Below, piece after piece: positions 10,799-22,576 of a stretch of DNA of 64,000 nt (the first letter of the stretch is position 1; each line of letters opens with the position of its first letter). A program made the position numbers and the translations under genes. The stretch is from Letharia columbiana. Taxonomy: Eukaryota; Ascomycota; Lecanoromycetes; Lecanorales; Parmeliaceae. Location of the stretch: the NCBI RefSeq assembly GCF_014066305.1, contig NW_023501069.1:346001-410000 (forward strand), written 5' to 3'. The notes beneath the pieces were generated by a model. It did not search any database, was not told the DNA's origin, and saw nothing but the letters and a program-made list of their open reading frames with translations.

Positions 10799-12465
10799 GA
10801 TGATGGGGAGCGTGATGTCCGCGCGGAGGTGTGATGATTGAAGATGGACGGGGCGATGTGAGATGGTAGAATTAGACCAGGTGCGACTGGTGATCGATTG
10901 ATGAAGCGAGGGAGTGGGCTGTTACGTGGTAGGGCAGGTTAGAGGTGTGGACCTTTGACGGAATCGGCACACAGCCTCTTGGTCTGCAAAGCAGTGTCCA
11001 CTCCCTTGATACATTGTTTTTCCCTAGCCATGATTTGCAACCACTAAAGGCTAAGGTTCACTATCATCGCTTTCGGGTCGCTGAATTACGTATTGTAGTT
11101 GTTGTTCCCAGGAATAGATTTGTACTCGAGCAAGCCTGATTTGACAGCTCGATCCGCTGGTATGTCATCGGATGGGATTTGCGTACTTTGCACCCCATGT
11201 GATGCACTCGTTGGCATTGCTTTTACATGTGTAACCACAAGCTCTTTATCGGTGATGATGAAGCCGTACCGTGCCTTGGCCTTGAGGCAATCCGTCTAGA
11301 TCTGGGCCCGAGGTCGGATCCACTCTTCCTTCGTGAATGCGATTTTCGCAGGGTCTCGCTCGATCGTGTCACTTCGCTAAGCTCGGTGTCTCCGGGTAGT
11401 GTGGGCCGGGACGAATTCGAAGGCTGTATTGCTCCCCAGTCCGGACGATAGCTCGCGTCATTCCCGGGGTGTTGCGTTTGGCCATCTTTCAACATGTCAA
11501 TCTTTTTAACGAGCGGTATGATAGCCAGTCAGATCAACGAAGTTGTTGAAGGTACATCCACGGTCGATCAGGGTTCAATGGTGGTGACTCCGTCATCCAG
11601 GCTGGGCAGAAGGTCTGTGGAACTTTCCAAACTAGCAAGAGATGGCTGCTTGGTGCTGCCAGAGCGCACCTGCCATCCGCGATGGTGCGAGAAGGGGAGA
11701 AAAAGTGGAGGGGGAGGGGGTTTAGCTATTCGAAGATAGGAGGATTCATTGCTCCTTGTCATTTCGCTGCTGTTCCTGCTGCCCGGAGTGGTCCGAGGTA
11801 AGAGTCGAATGATGCTAAAGCGAGGATGCTGTTATCACACTTCTGGGATTTTACAATGAGGAGGTGTGGTATACCCACTCCTACAGAAATCATGAAGCTC
11901 GGATTCTAGTATCTGTTCCGCAGCGATACATCCGAGGGAGAGGTTCCGTGCCGCGATGATGGCCGGAGAATCTCCTTTTCGAGAATAGATGGTGTCAGCA
12001 TTAGGAAAAGCGCGTTCCAAATTTCGTCATTCGGTTGACCGGAATCGGCAGTTTCAAGCCATACTCAAAACATTCACGCGGCAAATCTATCCGACAGTGG
12101 AAAGGGTTGTCATTAAGCCCCTTTCTCTACCTTTTTCTCACCTTGTACTCTCTGTCCTGGATGTTTCGCGCGCATCTCATTGGTATTATCAACCACACTC
12201 CTGGCTGGCTTGTAGATGACCCTCCTATGTTGTACGAGCCCTTGAGTCGTGACAAGAAATATGGTGCTTGATTGGTTAATGCGTGTTTTGGTAGGTTCGG
12301 CGGAGGAAAGGGTTGCAACCATGGTTTTGCGCGGTTGGGGATGATGAAGCCGAGATCATCATCGCCATGTGATATCCTCGGAGAAAGAAGTAGGTGGCGA
12401 GATGATCTGATCCTTCATGAGCAGTTCGAAAGCCGAGGTGCATTTCTGCAAGAGAAAGAGACGGC
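10799..12465. other. Intergenic, 1.7 kb
   Basis: No gene supported. Several overlapping short frames exist on both strands (for example 11494-11739 and 11989-12271) but none has family features. The last few hundred bases are probably the promoter of the peroxygenase gene. Confidence 0.4.
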
Positions 12466-12471
12466 TATAAA
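12466..12471 (+). promoter_or_regulatory. TATA box of the peroxygenase gene
   Basis: TATAAA lies 84 bp upstream of the ATG at 12555, in the context GGCTATAAAGCC. The spacing fits a TATA-driven, inducible secreted-enzyme gene. Assigned by position only. Confidence 0.45.
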
Positions 12472-12554
12472 GCCAGAAGAGACATCTTGCTGTCCCTGAC
12501 TACCCTTGCAGCAGCACTTCTCTTGTGGAATCGTTGCATATCTGAGTCTTCACC

Positions 12555-13999
12555 ATGTTGGCTTCCTTGGCTCTGCTAGCTCTGTCAGCCTATCAAGTCT
12601 CTGCTTTCCCCTCCCGCCTCTCTGAAGCTTTCCTCCAGCGACGAAATGCAGACCCAGCCCAGGTCGACTCACCCTGCCCCCATATGGTTGAGCTCGCCAA
12701 GCGCGCTGTCGCAGAAGGACATGAAATCGCCAGGCGCCAGGCTCCTGGAGTTGTGCCGCCTTTCAATGCTACTGAGCAATATGTCAGTAATCAAGGCCAA
12801 TACGTTTTCGTTGCACCGGGACCGACAGACCAGCGCGGACCGTGTAAGTCTTCTCGTATAAAGGTCGAGGTGAAGTCTTCTCATACCTTCTCGTAGGCCC
12901 GGGTTTGAATGCTATGGCCAACCATGGCTACCTCCCTCATAGCGGCGTAGGTACCATAGACGAATTTATAAACGGGACAGGGGCTGCTTTTGGTATGGGC
13001 TCGGATCTAGCCAGCTTTCTTGCCGTCTATGGTTCTATCTTCGATGGCGATCTTACTTCTTACTCCATCGGCGGCCCAGTTGCCGGTCTCACCGTGGCTG
13101 GCCTATTAGGCGACCCACAAGGTCTTTCAGGCTCCCACAACAAGTACGAGGGGGACGTGTCTCCGACTCGTGGCGACCTATTTGAATAGTAAGATGCTTG
13201 CACGTGTTCCATCCAGATCCTCCAACGCTAAAACACTCACAGCGGCAACGACTACTTGGTTCAGGTCTCTCAATTTTCTGCACTGTACGAACTCGGTCAA
13301 CAAAACGGCGACAGCATCGACCTTCAAGTACTCACCGAGTACCGCGCTACCCGCTTCCAGCAATCCATCAGCAACAACCCGTACTTCTTCAACGCACCCT
13401 TTAGCGGCGTTGTAGCATCTCCCGCCGCTTGGTCCTTCATCTACCGATTCATGGCTAATAAGTCCTCCGAATACCCCGAAGGTCTCCTCACAGGCGACGT
13501 CTTCAAATCTTTCTACTCCATTACTGGCGACTACCCCAACTTCCAATACACGCCCGGATACGAGTCCTTCCCAAACAACTGGTACAAGCGAAATCCGGTC
13601 GATTTTTACACCATCCCCTACCTCTCCATGGACGCGGCCACGATGACTCAACAGCATCCGGAATTCCTCAGCCTCGGCGGCAACACTGGTAAAACCAACA
13701 CCTTCACCGGCGTAGATCCCCAAAATCTCACTGGCGGCGTCTACACTTCTTCGAACCTTCTGCAGGGCAACAATGCACTATGCTATGGCCTCGAACTTTC
13801 ACTAATGGAGTCGCCTGACATTCTTTCCGGGCTGTATTCGGACGATAATGCGGCGCTGGATGCATTGGGAACAGCGATCAACGAGGCGACTGGCGCGCTG
13901 GGTTGCCCGCAGTTGAGTGCGATCAACGAGGGCCAATTCGCTAGCGACTTTGCTCAGTATCCTGGATACACGAAGCTTTCGTCCACGGGGACTTATTGA
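12555..13999 (+). CDS. Secreted heme-thiolate peroxygenase (unspecific peroxygenase / chloroperoxidase family)
   Basis: Extracellular heme-thiolate enzyme of the chloroperoxidase-like family, which uses H2O2 to oxygenate or halogenate organic substrates. There are three exons, 12555-12843, 12897-13188 and 13243-13999, giving 445 residues. A signal peptide covers about residues 1-17 (LASLALLALSAYQVSAF). The heme-ligand motif P-C-P is at 96-98, rebuilt across intron 1 (Cys97), followed by GLNAMANHGYLPHSG. The E-G-D of the long-UPO signature is at 181-183, with S185, R188 and E193 after it, so the acid-base and charge-stabilising positions appear present. Tyr and Gly at the second splice junction (Y-G-N-D-Y) are in phase. 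Length, N-glycosylation sites (NGT, NKS, NLT) and motif set fit the long UPO group. Its substrate cannot be read from sequence. Confidence 0.92.
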
Positions 14000-14671
14000 T
14001 ATGAGTTTTTGTAATCTTCACGATATTGGAAGTCCGTCTAGCCGAACGTTGTAAATACTTTGTTCTTTCGTGTGAAGACATTCGGAAGCTTGCAAGTCAG
14101 TCTTAGCCGACTTCAATATAGCATACACCATGCTACTCAATACCAACCCTCATCTCCTCATGAGTTGACAGGGTTGGTCCACCATAGAGCTCGAGGAGCC
14201 ACTCTTTTTTAGGCTAGGACAGCGTAAAACAAAGCCGCAGCTTCCGCAATGGTTTGGCATCCGCTAGTTCCCATATGGCATAAACAAGGCATTCTGAATG
14301 AATTCCAATTCTTGCTCCTGATAGATTAGGATGTTGAAACTGTACTGTAAGGATTATGAAAATTAGGGACACTGTTCAGACAACTGTGGTATGTTGTATA
14401 ATCGACCAGGGCGATATGGGGATGGCGAAAGGGGTAATGGAATCACTGAACTTCACGGTCCCGTGACTGCCGGGCTGCTTTCACTCCGTTCCAGGGTGTT
14501 ATTGACATACGTCATTGTAGCTAGCAACGCGCAAACATTTCACATAATTTTCTATATGTTAATGCTCATGCATCCAGCACCCGTACTGGGAGTACGTGTC
14601 TTGGTTCATTAGCTTTCGAGACTTCTCAACCGGCATTGTCTAAGTCGAAGGATTGACTGGCCACACTCAAA
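14000..14671. other. Intergenic, 670 bp
   Basis: Nothing supported. It includes the peroxygenase 3' region and the upstream region of the 2EXR-like gene. A 73-codon frame at 14391-14612 has no family features. Confidence 0.4.
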
Positions 14672-15660
14672 ATGGCCTCCGCCTCTCCTTCGAGCCAGTC
14701 ACGCGCGTTCTTGAGTATCCCACCTGGTGAGTACCAAGTCAACTAGCCTAGGCCTCAAACAAATACTAAGCCGAGCAAACAGAAATCAGACTAAGGATAT
14801 ACCATTACCTCTTCGAGAAGGAGCCAGGAGATGACTGCTTTCTCAGCGGCCCTCGCTTCGGACCCTGGCGTGAAGGCCCAGAGACCCAACGCCCTAAGGT
14901 CGAACGTTCCATCGACATGCAAGACCTCATCAGTATGGGCCGACATCCTGAGATCCTGAGGGTGAACCACCAGGTATATTTCGAGGCTTTTCCGGTCTTC
15001 TATTCAGGCCTTGAAACTGTAGATCCAAATAAAGGGACTTGGAGATATAAACCCCTCGAGGGCGACTTTCAGGCATATCACTTCGGAGATTACGATCAAT
15101 ATGAAACCTTCGACGTTGTTTACGATCCTCCCCTGATGCAAGGCTCAAGGAGCCCTCAAAAGCTAGCCAGATTCACAAAGGTCCTGCTCATCGCTAAATT
15201 CATGATTCCAAGTTGTCCGATAGGCTGGAGGTACGATGAGGAAAACGGGGAGCTCGACTATGCAGCGCAGCAAGACTTGACTGATACACTGCGTGCATCG
15301 AACATGATCGAAGACTTCGTTGAGCTATTGGCCCGGTGTTCGTGGGTAGACCATGTGGATATAGATCTCGGTGTAGTGGCCAGCTGGCAAAGAGATCAAC
15401 AAACTGTTGAGTATGACTCGCCTGTTGAGGATCTTGAAACGCCCCATTGGGTTGGGCTGAGAAAGATATGGCACAAAGGCGACATCCAGGTAGCCGACAT
15501 CTTACTAGCCAGTGGTGTTCTCAGCCCTTTACAGAGGTTGTCCAACATAAGGTCCTGGTGTATAGAATTGACAGTGGAGGGTTTGATGGAAGAAGAGCCG
15601 CCTTGTATGCATGAGAGAATGACTTTGGATTTGAGTAACGCGGTTGAGCAGGGAAAGTAA
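14672..15660 (+). CDS. 2EXR/F-box-like fungal protein
   Basis: Mould-specific protein of the large 2EXR / F-box-like group of unknown function. There are two exons, 14672-14726 and 14783-15660, giving 310 residues. The hallmark start is split by the intron: FLSIPP, then EIRLRIYHYLF, the L-x-L-P-x-E-I-R-x-x-I-Y motif of these proteins. ILRVNHQVYFEAFPVFYS follows, the second conserved element (inherited N-x-Q-I-Y type). The rest is a variable globular region with an acidic middle. The splice junction rebuilds the Glu codon (G plus AA), which supports the model. There is no signal peptide or membrane segment. Some relatives may act as substrate adaptors, but that is inference. Confidence 0.8.
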
Positions 15661-16383
15661 GCTGAGAAGATACCATGCTACCAGCCCTCTTCATCACACT
15701 AATACGCAAGGGTCCAGGACTGAACTATGCAATGGGCATAACAGCAACGTCGTCCCGTGTGGACTTTTGTGGAAACCTATATCGGAACCCTGATCCAATC
15801 CTTTGCTCTCTCAGACATGGAAGGGTAGGAGATGAACAGTCGTCGATCAATGCCGGGCTGGTGCTCGATTCCAATCGTGCGGTAAATGGCCAACACAATT
15901 TTTTAATACGAGCATGCCTCCTTTGGCGGGACGAAGCCTTTTGTTTGGTGGAGGAAGAGGACAATGCCGTCGTCTTCGGGGGCATATCCCTGGCAAATAC
16001 CACTCACTGAGGCAGCGATGTTGGGCAGTTATTAATTTCGTGTGGCTTCACGTATCCTGTATTCACGAAACCCAATGAAGTGCAGCTATTTTACAAACTG
16101 CGCAAAATGTGAATGTGTGCATAATTTAATGCAGTTTGCACAATTTTCTCCAACCACTCCCTAAAGTACATGCCCACGTCCACTTAGTCCCAATTAGACG
16201 TCTTGTCAGTGCGTATAGCCTAACTCCTGTGAAGTGAACAGCCCCCAGACTACTAATGTTCGGAGCTGAGATGCGGCTTCAGCTAGGCCGCAGCCTCGAC
16301 GCTGGCTAGTCCAGCACTCCAGTCAGGCAGCAAGCAAGGATATAGCACTCTCTGTCCCTCATAGTATCTATAGTACCAAGAAT
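15661..16383. other. Intergenic, 720 bp
   Basis: No gene recognised. Short frames at 15675-16010 on both strands are mutual shadows. 16081-16150 is AT-rich, with a loose repetition of TTTACAAACTGCGCAAAAT and its reverse-like partner ATGCAGTTTGCACAATTTT, a small imperfect inverted repeat. Confidence 0.35.
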
Positions 16384-17462
16384 ATGGTCTCCACACCTTC
16401 ACGCATCCGCGGCTCTCTCTACGGTACCGCCGTCGTCGATGCCCTTGGCGGTCCCGTCGAATTTCGCCGCCGAGGCACCTTCGCTCCCGTAACGTCGTAT
16501 CGCTTCAATGCGACCTTTGGTCTGAAACCTGGGACATGGACTGATGACACTTCAACAATGTTGTGCCTCGCACAATCTCTAGTGGACACAGATGGGAAGT
16601 TTGTAATCCATGATCAGATCAGAAAATACGTGAGGTGGTACCAGGATGGCTATATGAGTGCTACGGGGAAGTGTTTTGATATCGGGAATGCTACTAGGCA
16701 GTCGCTGGACATATGGAGGGAGTCCACCCAAAAGGCTGGGAACATCAGTGCATTGGAGCTCCGACACTACCAGAACATGGTCGATAGAGCATTGACCCAT
16801 GAGGTTCGGCAACCCGAACATCCATTTCTCTTCACCAGCTGACGTTCGCCCCACAGAGAGCATGCGGCAACGGCTCCCTCATGCGCTGCGCTCCCATACC
16901 ACTCATCTACCACCACTTTCCAGTACTCGCTCAAAAGTCCGCCGCACTGGCCTCTACACCCACGCACCCTCATGCTACCTGTCAAGAAGCGTGCCAAGTC
17001 TATACCCACCTAATCACTCTTATTATGACTAAACCTGGTATCACTAAGGCTGAACTTTTCACTGCTCTCCAGGAGTTTCCGTTCACCTCTACGGTCCTTC
17101 GTACAACATTCGACAGGTACAAGGACAAAAAGGAAGAGCAGTCTGCAACCGATTTTGAACACTTCGTCCAGACGCCTGACTTTCAGATCAAAAGCTCCGG
17201 ATACGTGGTGCACACGCTTGAGGCGGCGCTCTGGGCCTTCTTTTCGACATTGACTTTTCAAGAAGGAGCGCTGAAGGTCGTCAATTTAGGTGACGACGCT
17301 GATACCGTTGGTGCTGTCTACGGTGGGCTATCTGGAGCGTGGTATGGCATTGAAGCGATCCCCAATGAATGGATTGATGGTCTACAGGCCAAGAGTATAC
17401 TCGACGAAGTGGCAGGAGGAGTGGTGAAGCTAGTCGAGAAGGGCGGGTATGGTGAACAGTGA
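16384..17462 (+). CDS. ADP-ribosylglycohydrolase family protein
   Basis: ARH/DraG-type hydrolase: a Mg2+-dependent enzyme fold that removes ADP-ribose from proteins or hydrolyses related ADP-ribosyl compounds. There are two exons, 16384-16803 and 16857-17462, giving 341 residues. Exon 1 has the opening G-x-x-x-G-x-x-x-x-D-A-x-GGPVEF and the first metal site T53-D54-D55 in GTWTDDTST. Exon 2 has CGNGSLMRCAPIPL, then NLGDDADTVGAVYGG with the second metal site (D287/D289/T290 area). All expected metal ligands appear present. The intron donor is non-consensus (GTTCGG), but a CTGAC branch site, CACAG acceptor and phase 0 support it. Without the splice, exon 1 ends at a nearby stop. The exact substrate (ARH1, ARH3 or bacterial-like DraG) is not decidable. 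Confidence 0.9.
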
Positions 17463-19126
17463 TGGGAATTACCCAGCGTCATACCTCGAACATCCTACCA
17501 GGCTTCCATCAATTGGGGCTTAGATGTTGAAGCTGTGCCCCTCGGTGTCTCTCTCATTGAGTTTTTACACTTGCGGGACTCTTTGGGCATGGGCACCTTC
17601 TCAGTCGTTCTGGCTAGAAACAGCATTGAACGCCACCCGGGTAATGACATTTGCTGACGCTGAGGGAAATTAGTGTCACGTAAGCTGTCCAAAAAGGTAC
17701 CAGTCTGAGGATTTGAAACCCTCTCAATTTCACTTCAAATTTGGATATCAGCCCGGAAGAATGTGTTGGCCGTCATCGACCGGTCTTTTTGCACCTGTGT
17801 TCGACTCCTTCAAGATTGCGCTGTGTGACAGCCATCCAATGACATGTCGCCAGCGGACTTTGCTTTCAAGGCAGGGTCGCCTTATGGCACGGCTACGCGT
17901 CGTTGAGCTTGCATCAAAAATCGATGTTTCTCCGTCTCGGCCTCACTATTGTGCCAATCGATCCCACACCAGCGTTGTCCTTTCAGATGTCATGACTGAT
18001 CCCCCGAAATTCGCTTTCTTGAAGGCTTACGCGAAGGCCACAACAGAACTATGATGACACTTGCCTCACCGTGAACGAGAGTCCCACCTTCTGCAAACGT
18101 TGTTCAGGCAACGCCTCCCACAGTGACCTGCTCTCCTGATCTTTTGCCCCTTCTGAAGTATAATTCGAGTCCACGTCTTTTTTGGTTCACTTCAAGACTA
18201 TGTCTTCATCATCTGTTGTACGCGTACGTGGATACGAGGATTCTCTGCGATGTCACGCTAACAATGTGACGTATGTCCTAGGAAAAACTGGGTTCTAGAT
18301 TCTTGACTTCATCATTCGTCATTTGTGGTAAGATCCATCCGAGCCCCAAAAGATTGCCATAAACCAAACCAGATCAGATCTACTGCTAAGCCAGTGAGTG
18401 GCTCCACGACGATGATGCTGAAGCTACTCACAAGTCTAAGCGGTAAATATGCCCTTAGACCTTTCTGCGAATGCATCGACGATGATCGCTACTTCTACAC
18501 CATCTCGAAATTGGGGCTTTCGCCAGGCACCAGACTGAGCTTTTGAGTTTGACTGCAGTTCTATAATTGCACTCACAGATCCGTGCAACAAGCTACAGGT
18601 TATTTAGTCTTTTGATCTTCCGTGTTCACGTGAATAACGTCTGTGCATCATCGAGACTTTGGAGAAATGAACGGAAAGCAAATACATCGAAGCTCCCAAT
18701 TATCAGGTACTTTAGGGCCCTGTGAAGGTTTTATCCGACAAAGTCCTTAATACGCGCTTCTGGCGAAGTCATGGCGTGCGCCAATGAATTCCCTGCATTG
18801 ACCACCACTGACGGCCACCGGGAACGGGTGCGGCTCTAACCTCTGTGCCAATTAAGCAACGTATCCATCAAATTTGACGCAGCTAGGAAGCAAGCCACCA
18901 GTGTCACAGAAACAATTTAATGCATGTATCTGCATATGGTGAAAATACACTGGCCTCACAGTGAGGAGATGAGGACCGCGAGAGCGCTTGAATGCAACTG
19001 CAATTGAGTAGATTGAAATCGTCTAAGCTAAAGTTACCAGGAACATGGCACGTACGATGTTCGTGGATTTATACATAAGGAGAAAAGGTAGGCTGATCCC
19101 GTCAACAGCAACTTTATCTCGTTGGA
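17463..19126. other. Intergenic, 1.7 kb
   Basis: No gene supported. The frame 17713-18054 is open but has no family features. A possible TATA element (TTTATACATA, about 19066) precedes the transporter start by about 60 bp. Confidence 0.4.
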
Positions 19127-21035
19127 ATGAACCCGGAATACTCACCAGCCATGTCTAGACCAAGCATCGTCCCAAGTGTCGACGAATTTCGCCTTCCCAA
19201 ATTCGACTTTGAGCCATGGTCAACAAGGTCCTCGGTCTACTCTCAAGGGACTACTGAAGATGAGAAGGCCCTCATCGACTTCAATAAATGCGTATCGGAA
19301 AGCGCGGAGGATTGGTCGCCGGTAGGTCTATCCCTTCACTACCTGTGCACATTTCTGACATATTACAAAGACCAAGAAATTGTTCGCCGTCAGCACATGT
19401 TTCCTCGTTGTTCTCAATTCAGCCATTGCGTCTTCGCTTCCTGGCGGAGCCGTCTCCTACACCGCAGATTATTTTCACGTCACTGATGAACAACAATACG
19501 GCCTTCCCATATCCGTATTCTTGATCGGCTACGTATTCGGACCTTTGCTTTTCAGTCCTCTGAGCGAGATGTACGGTCGAAGAATCATAATGATCGTATC
19601 CTTTATTGGATATACTGCTTTCACGTTTGGCTGCGCCATGGCGCCTACGTGGCCAGCGCTCCTCATATTTCGCTTCCTCGTCGGACTTTGTGCTGCTGCG
19701 CCCTATACTTTGGGAGGAGGCATCTGTGCAGACCTCTATTCGAACGCTGCTCATCGGGGACTAGCCATCATGGTGCTTATGATAGTGAGTCCACTATCTT
19801 CTTATTCTCATCGCACTTTGACTGACTCGGTGCTAGGTTCTTAATGTTGGACCTGCTAGTGGACCTATCATCGCTGGCTTCGTCTCATCAGTCAGTTGGA
19901 GGCGGAAATACTGGGTCGCTCTAATATTAGCTGGTGTATCTTTTATTCCTCTACTGTTTCTTCCGGGTAAGTACAAGTCTCCCTTCCGGGTTTGGAGCAC
20001 GTCACTGAGACGAATAGAAACATATGGACCAGTGCTACACGCTCGACGTGCTCGAGCCGCCAGGACCTGGGTTGGTAAGTCAGCCAAGCCAACGCCTCTT
20101 GTATCGAACAAGCAAAGCTTGACAAAGACTCTATCGGTGGCCTTCATTCGCCCTTTCCGCATGTTTTCTGAGCCAATCGTACTGGCCACATCCCTCCTCA
20201 TGGCCATGGTATATGCCATCTTCTATCTATTCTTCGAAGCATACCCGATAATCTTTGGAGGTGAGACGCTTCATCTACCGGCTGATCTCACCAGCTACCT
20301 CATTGGTCTGAGTTGCAATGGCTGAAATCTCGACCAGGAGTGTACCAAATGAGCACCGGCGTCTCCGCCCTTGCATTCATACCCAGTGAGTTTCAGGGAT
20401 GTAGTCTATTTCTGAGCGTGGTACTGATTTTGGAAAGTGCCAATCGGCGCCTGCCTCGACATCATCATTGTCTTGTGGTGGGAGCGTTATCTCGAACGTG
20501 CGAAAGCGAGGAATGCCCCCTGGGCTTTCAACGAGGAATACCGGCGCATGCCTCTCGCATGCATTGGCGGTCCTCTATGCGCGCTCTCACTATTCTGGCT
20601 CGTATGTCAAGTCGCTCCCACCTTCTAATTTTTCACACGCTAATCTCCGCCTTCGAACCACAGGGCTGGTCAGCCCGCCCCACTACCCACTGGATCATCC
20701 CCATGCTCGCCGGCATCCCCTACGGCATGGGCGTCGAAATCATCTTCATGGCCCTAACCAGCTACCTGTCCGATGGCTACGGGACTCTCACCGCCTCCGC
20801 ACTCGCCTCTGCAGCCATCATGCGCAGCGTACTCGGCGCTCTTCTGCCGCTGCTCGCGCAGCCGATGTACGGTGCGCTGGGAGTGGGTTGGGCGTCGAGC
20901 CTGCTGGGGTTTATGACGCTGGCGATGGCCGTGGTGCCGTTTCTGCTGCTGAAGTTTGGAGGCGGGCTCAGGAGGAGGAGTAAGCTTTGTCGGCAGGTTA
21001 TCGAGAAGAAGGAGGCGCTGGAGGGGCAGGTATAG
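19127..21035 (+). CDS. MFS transporter, DHA1 drug/polyamine antiporter type
   Basis: Plasma-membrane major facilitator, probably an H+ antiporter of the DHA1 group (drugs, polyamines, quinidine-like compounds). There are seven exons: 19127-19321, 19371-19784, 19837-19966, 20018-20260, 20338-20385, 20438-20601 and 20664-21035. Phases match throughout and give 521 residues. An N-terminal hydrophilic tail of about 65 residues precedes twelve predicted membrane segments. Diagnostic strings are SSLPGGAVSYTADYF after TM1, FLIGYVFGPLLFSPLSEMYG (TM2 plus the loop 2-3 G-R-R motif), GLCAAAPYTLGGGICADLY, and FGGVYQMSTGVSALAFIP, which is rebuilt across intron 4. The C-terminus ends shortly after TM12 with a basic tail. 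The gene looks intact. The substrate is unknown, and no biosynthetic cluster adjoins it. Confidence 0.88.
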
Positions 21036-22576
21036 GGCGGGGATCTGGAGAGTGCGATATAATGGTGCCCTGTGCAGGCAGGACGGGCAAGACGATTTGC
21101 TGATAGAGACCGCTGCTGTGAAGGTCTCTGTTGTAATAGTAGCCGGAAGAGCTGCCTGCGCTGAATGAGTTTATGAGGAGGGGGGGGGGGGGGGGGTTGG
21201 GGGGTTGTACATGTGGCAAAAAGGGTTGGACGTCTAGCTCTATCCTTTGGGACTGTTTATAACGTTACAGAGTCGGCTTCTTAATGCGCGATTCCATGTT
21301 ACAAAATTGTGGACAAAAGCATTCATTATGTTATGGTTCATTCATTGTCCTATCCTATATAGATTACATATGTCAACGTTCCAAAGTACTCCACATAAGC
21401 AAGGAAAGCACAGAAAACAAACCCTATTCCCATACCATTTCACCATATCGCGTCTGGATTTCACCAATGTTTTGACTCCAGTCTCATATGACTCACTGTA
21501 TATTAACCAACCCAGACCCATGGTCAGAAACCAGACACGAGTATACTTCGCGACTCCGCAGTGTCATCCTAACGCGGGTCTGTCGTCGTGAAACAGGCCC
21601 GAAAGTAGTATACCCTGATATCAGCCATAGCGTTTGCGACGGAGAAGTCTTCATGAATGACAAATTAGAACAGTCCGTAGCGGACCTCGAAAACCCCTTC
21701 AGAAGCTCAAGCTTGGAGTGTGAAGAAGCAGGTCAGACGTTGTCTGGGCTGGCGAGGAAATCCGCCGACGTTTCGGAGCGCTCGTGTATGCTACGAAAAT
21801 TGAGTTTGAGAGGCGGAGTCGTTTTGATGTCCTGGAGGAAGGTAAGGTAGGAAAGGAATGTGAGGTTGGCGGATCAGAGGAAAAAACACCCAGCGAAGAT
21901 CTCAAGTAGCCTACCTTCGTGAGTTGACATGGACAGTCATTAAACAGAAACGGTGAGAGCTTCACGATTGCCACCTTTTTTTATTTAGAATTTCTTTATT
22001 ACCTGTGTGGATCTGGGACCTTGACTCGGTAAGTCCTCTTTGGGCGTGAACTGGAGGCCCGCGCTGAGATCTCGGATACTTAACGCCCCGGCTGGCCTGG
22101 ACGGCTACCTAAGTAGGTAAGGTAGATACGTATCTAGATGTTGCGCTTAGACGCCCCGTGCTTCGGAAGTTGCGCCTGACCTAATTAAGCCCAGTACGGG
22201 TCACAGGAAGTCCCTAAAGTAGAGTTCAATATTTTATGCGCTCTCAGGAGGAGATCGTTCTAGGGCCCTCCGCCATTGGGACGCTTTCCGCAAGGGAGGT
22301 AGGGTTAGGGCTGCTGTTCAGGCCTGTGCGGGCTTGCTCCACTTTCTCGGAGACATGCAGGCGAGCGAGGATTGATCTCTTTCCAGTATCGAACAGGGAG
22401 GAAAACAAGATTTTTGGCATTCATCTTATTCATTTCCATTGCAGGCCCAAAGTAGATTAGAGTAGAGAAGCACCGAGACTCTATATGTACAGCGCGCAAT
22501 CGATGTTGCATGTCAAATACCTTGGACCAGCCCAAATGCGCCTAACCATTGACTGAAGACCAAATTTCCGATAGTC
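21036..22576. other. Intergenic, 1.5 kb, with G17 tract
   Basis: No gene supported. A run of about 17 Gs (21180-21196), then TT and six more Gs, lies about 145 bp past the transporter stop. Around 22110-22130 there is a TAGGTAAGG-type motif cluster of a kind often seen in mould intergenic DNA. The area next to 22576 is the 3' side of the heme lyase gene. Confidence 0.4.

Noticed and set aside
12113..12322. Short overlapping frames in the peroxygenase upstream region
   Set aside because: Multiple frames on both strands with no family features. They are best explained as chance.
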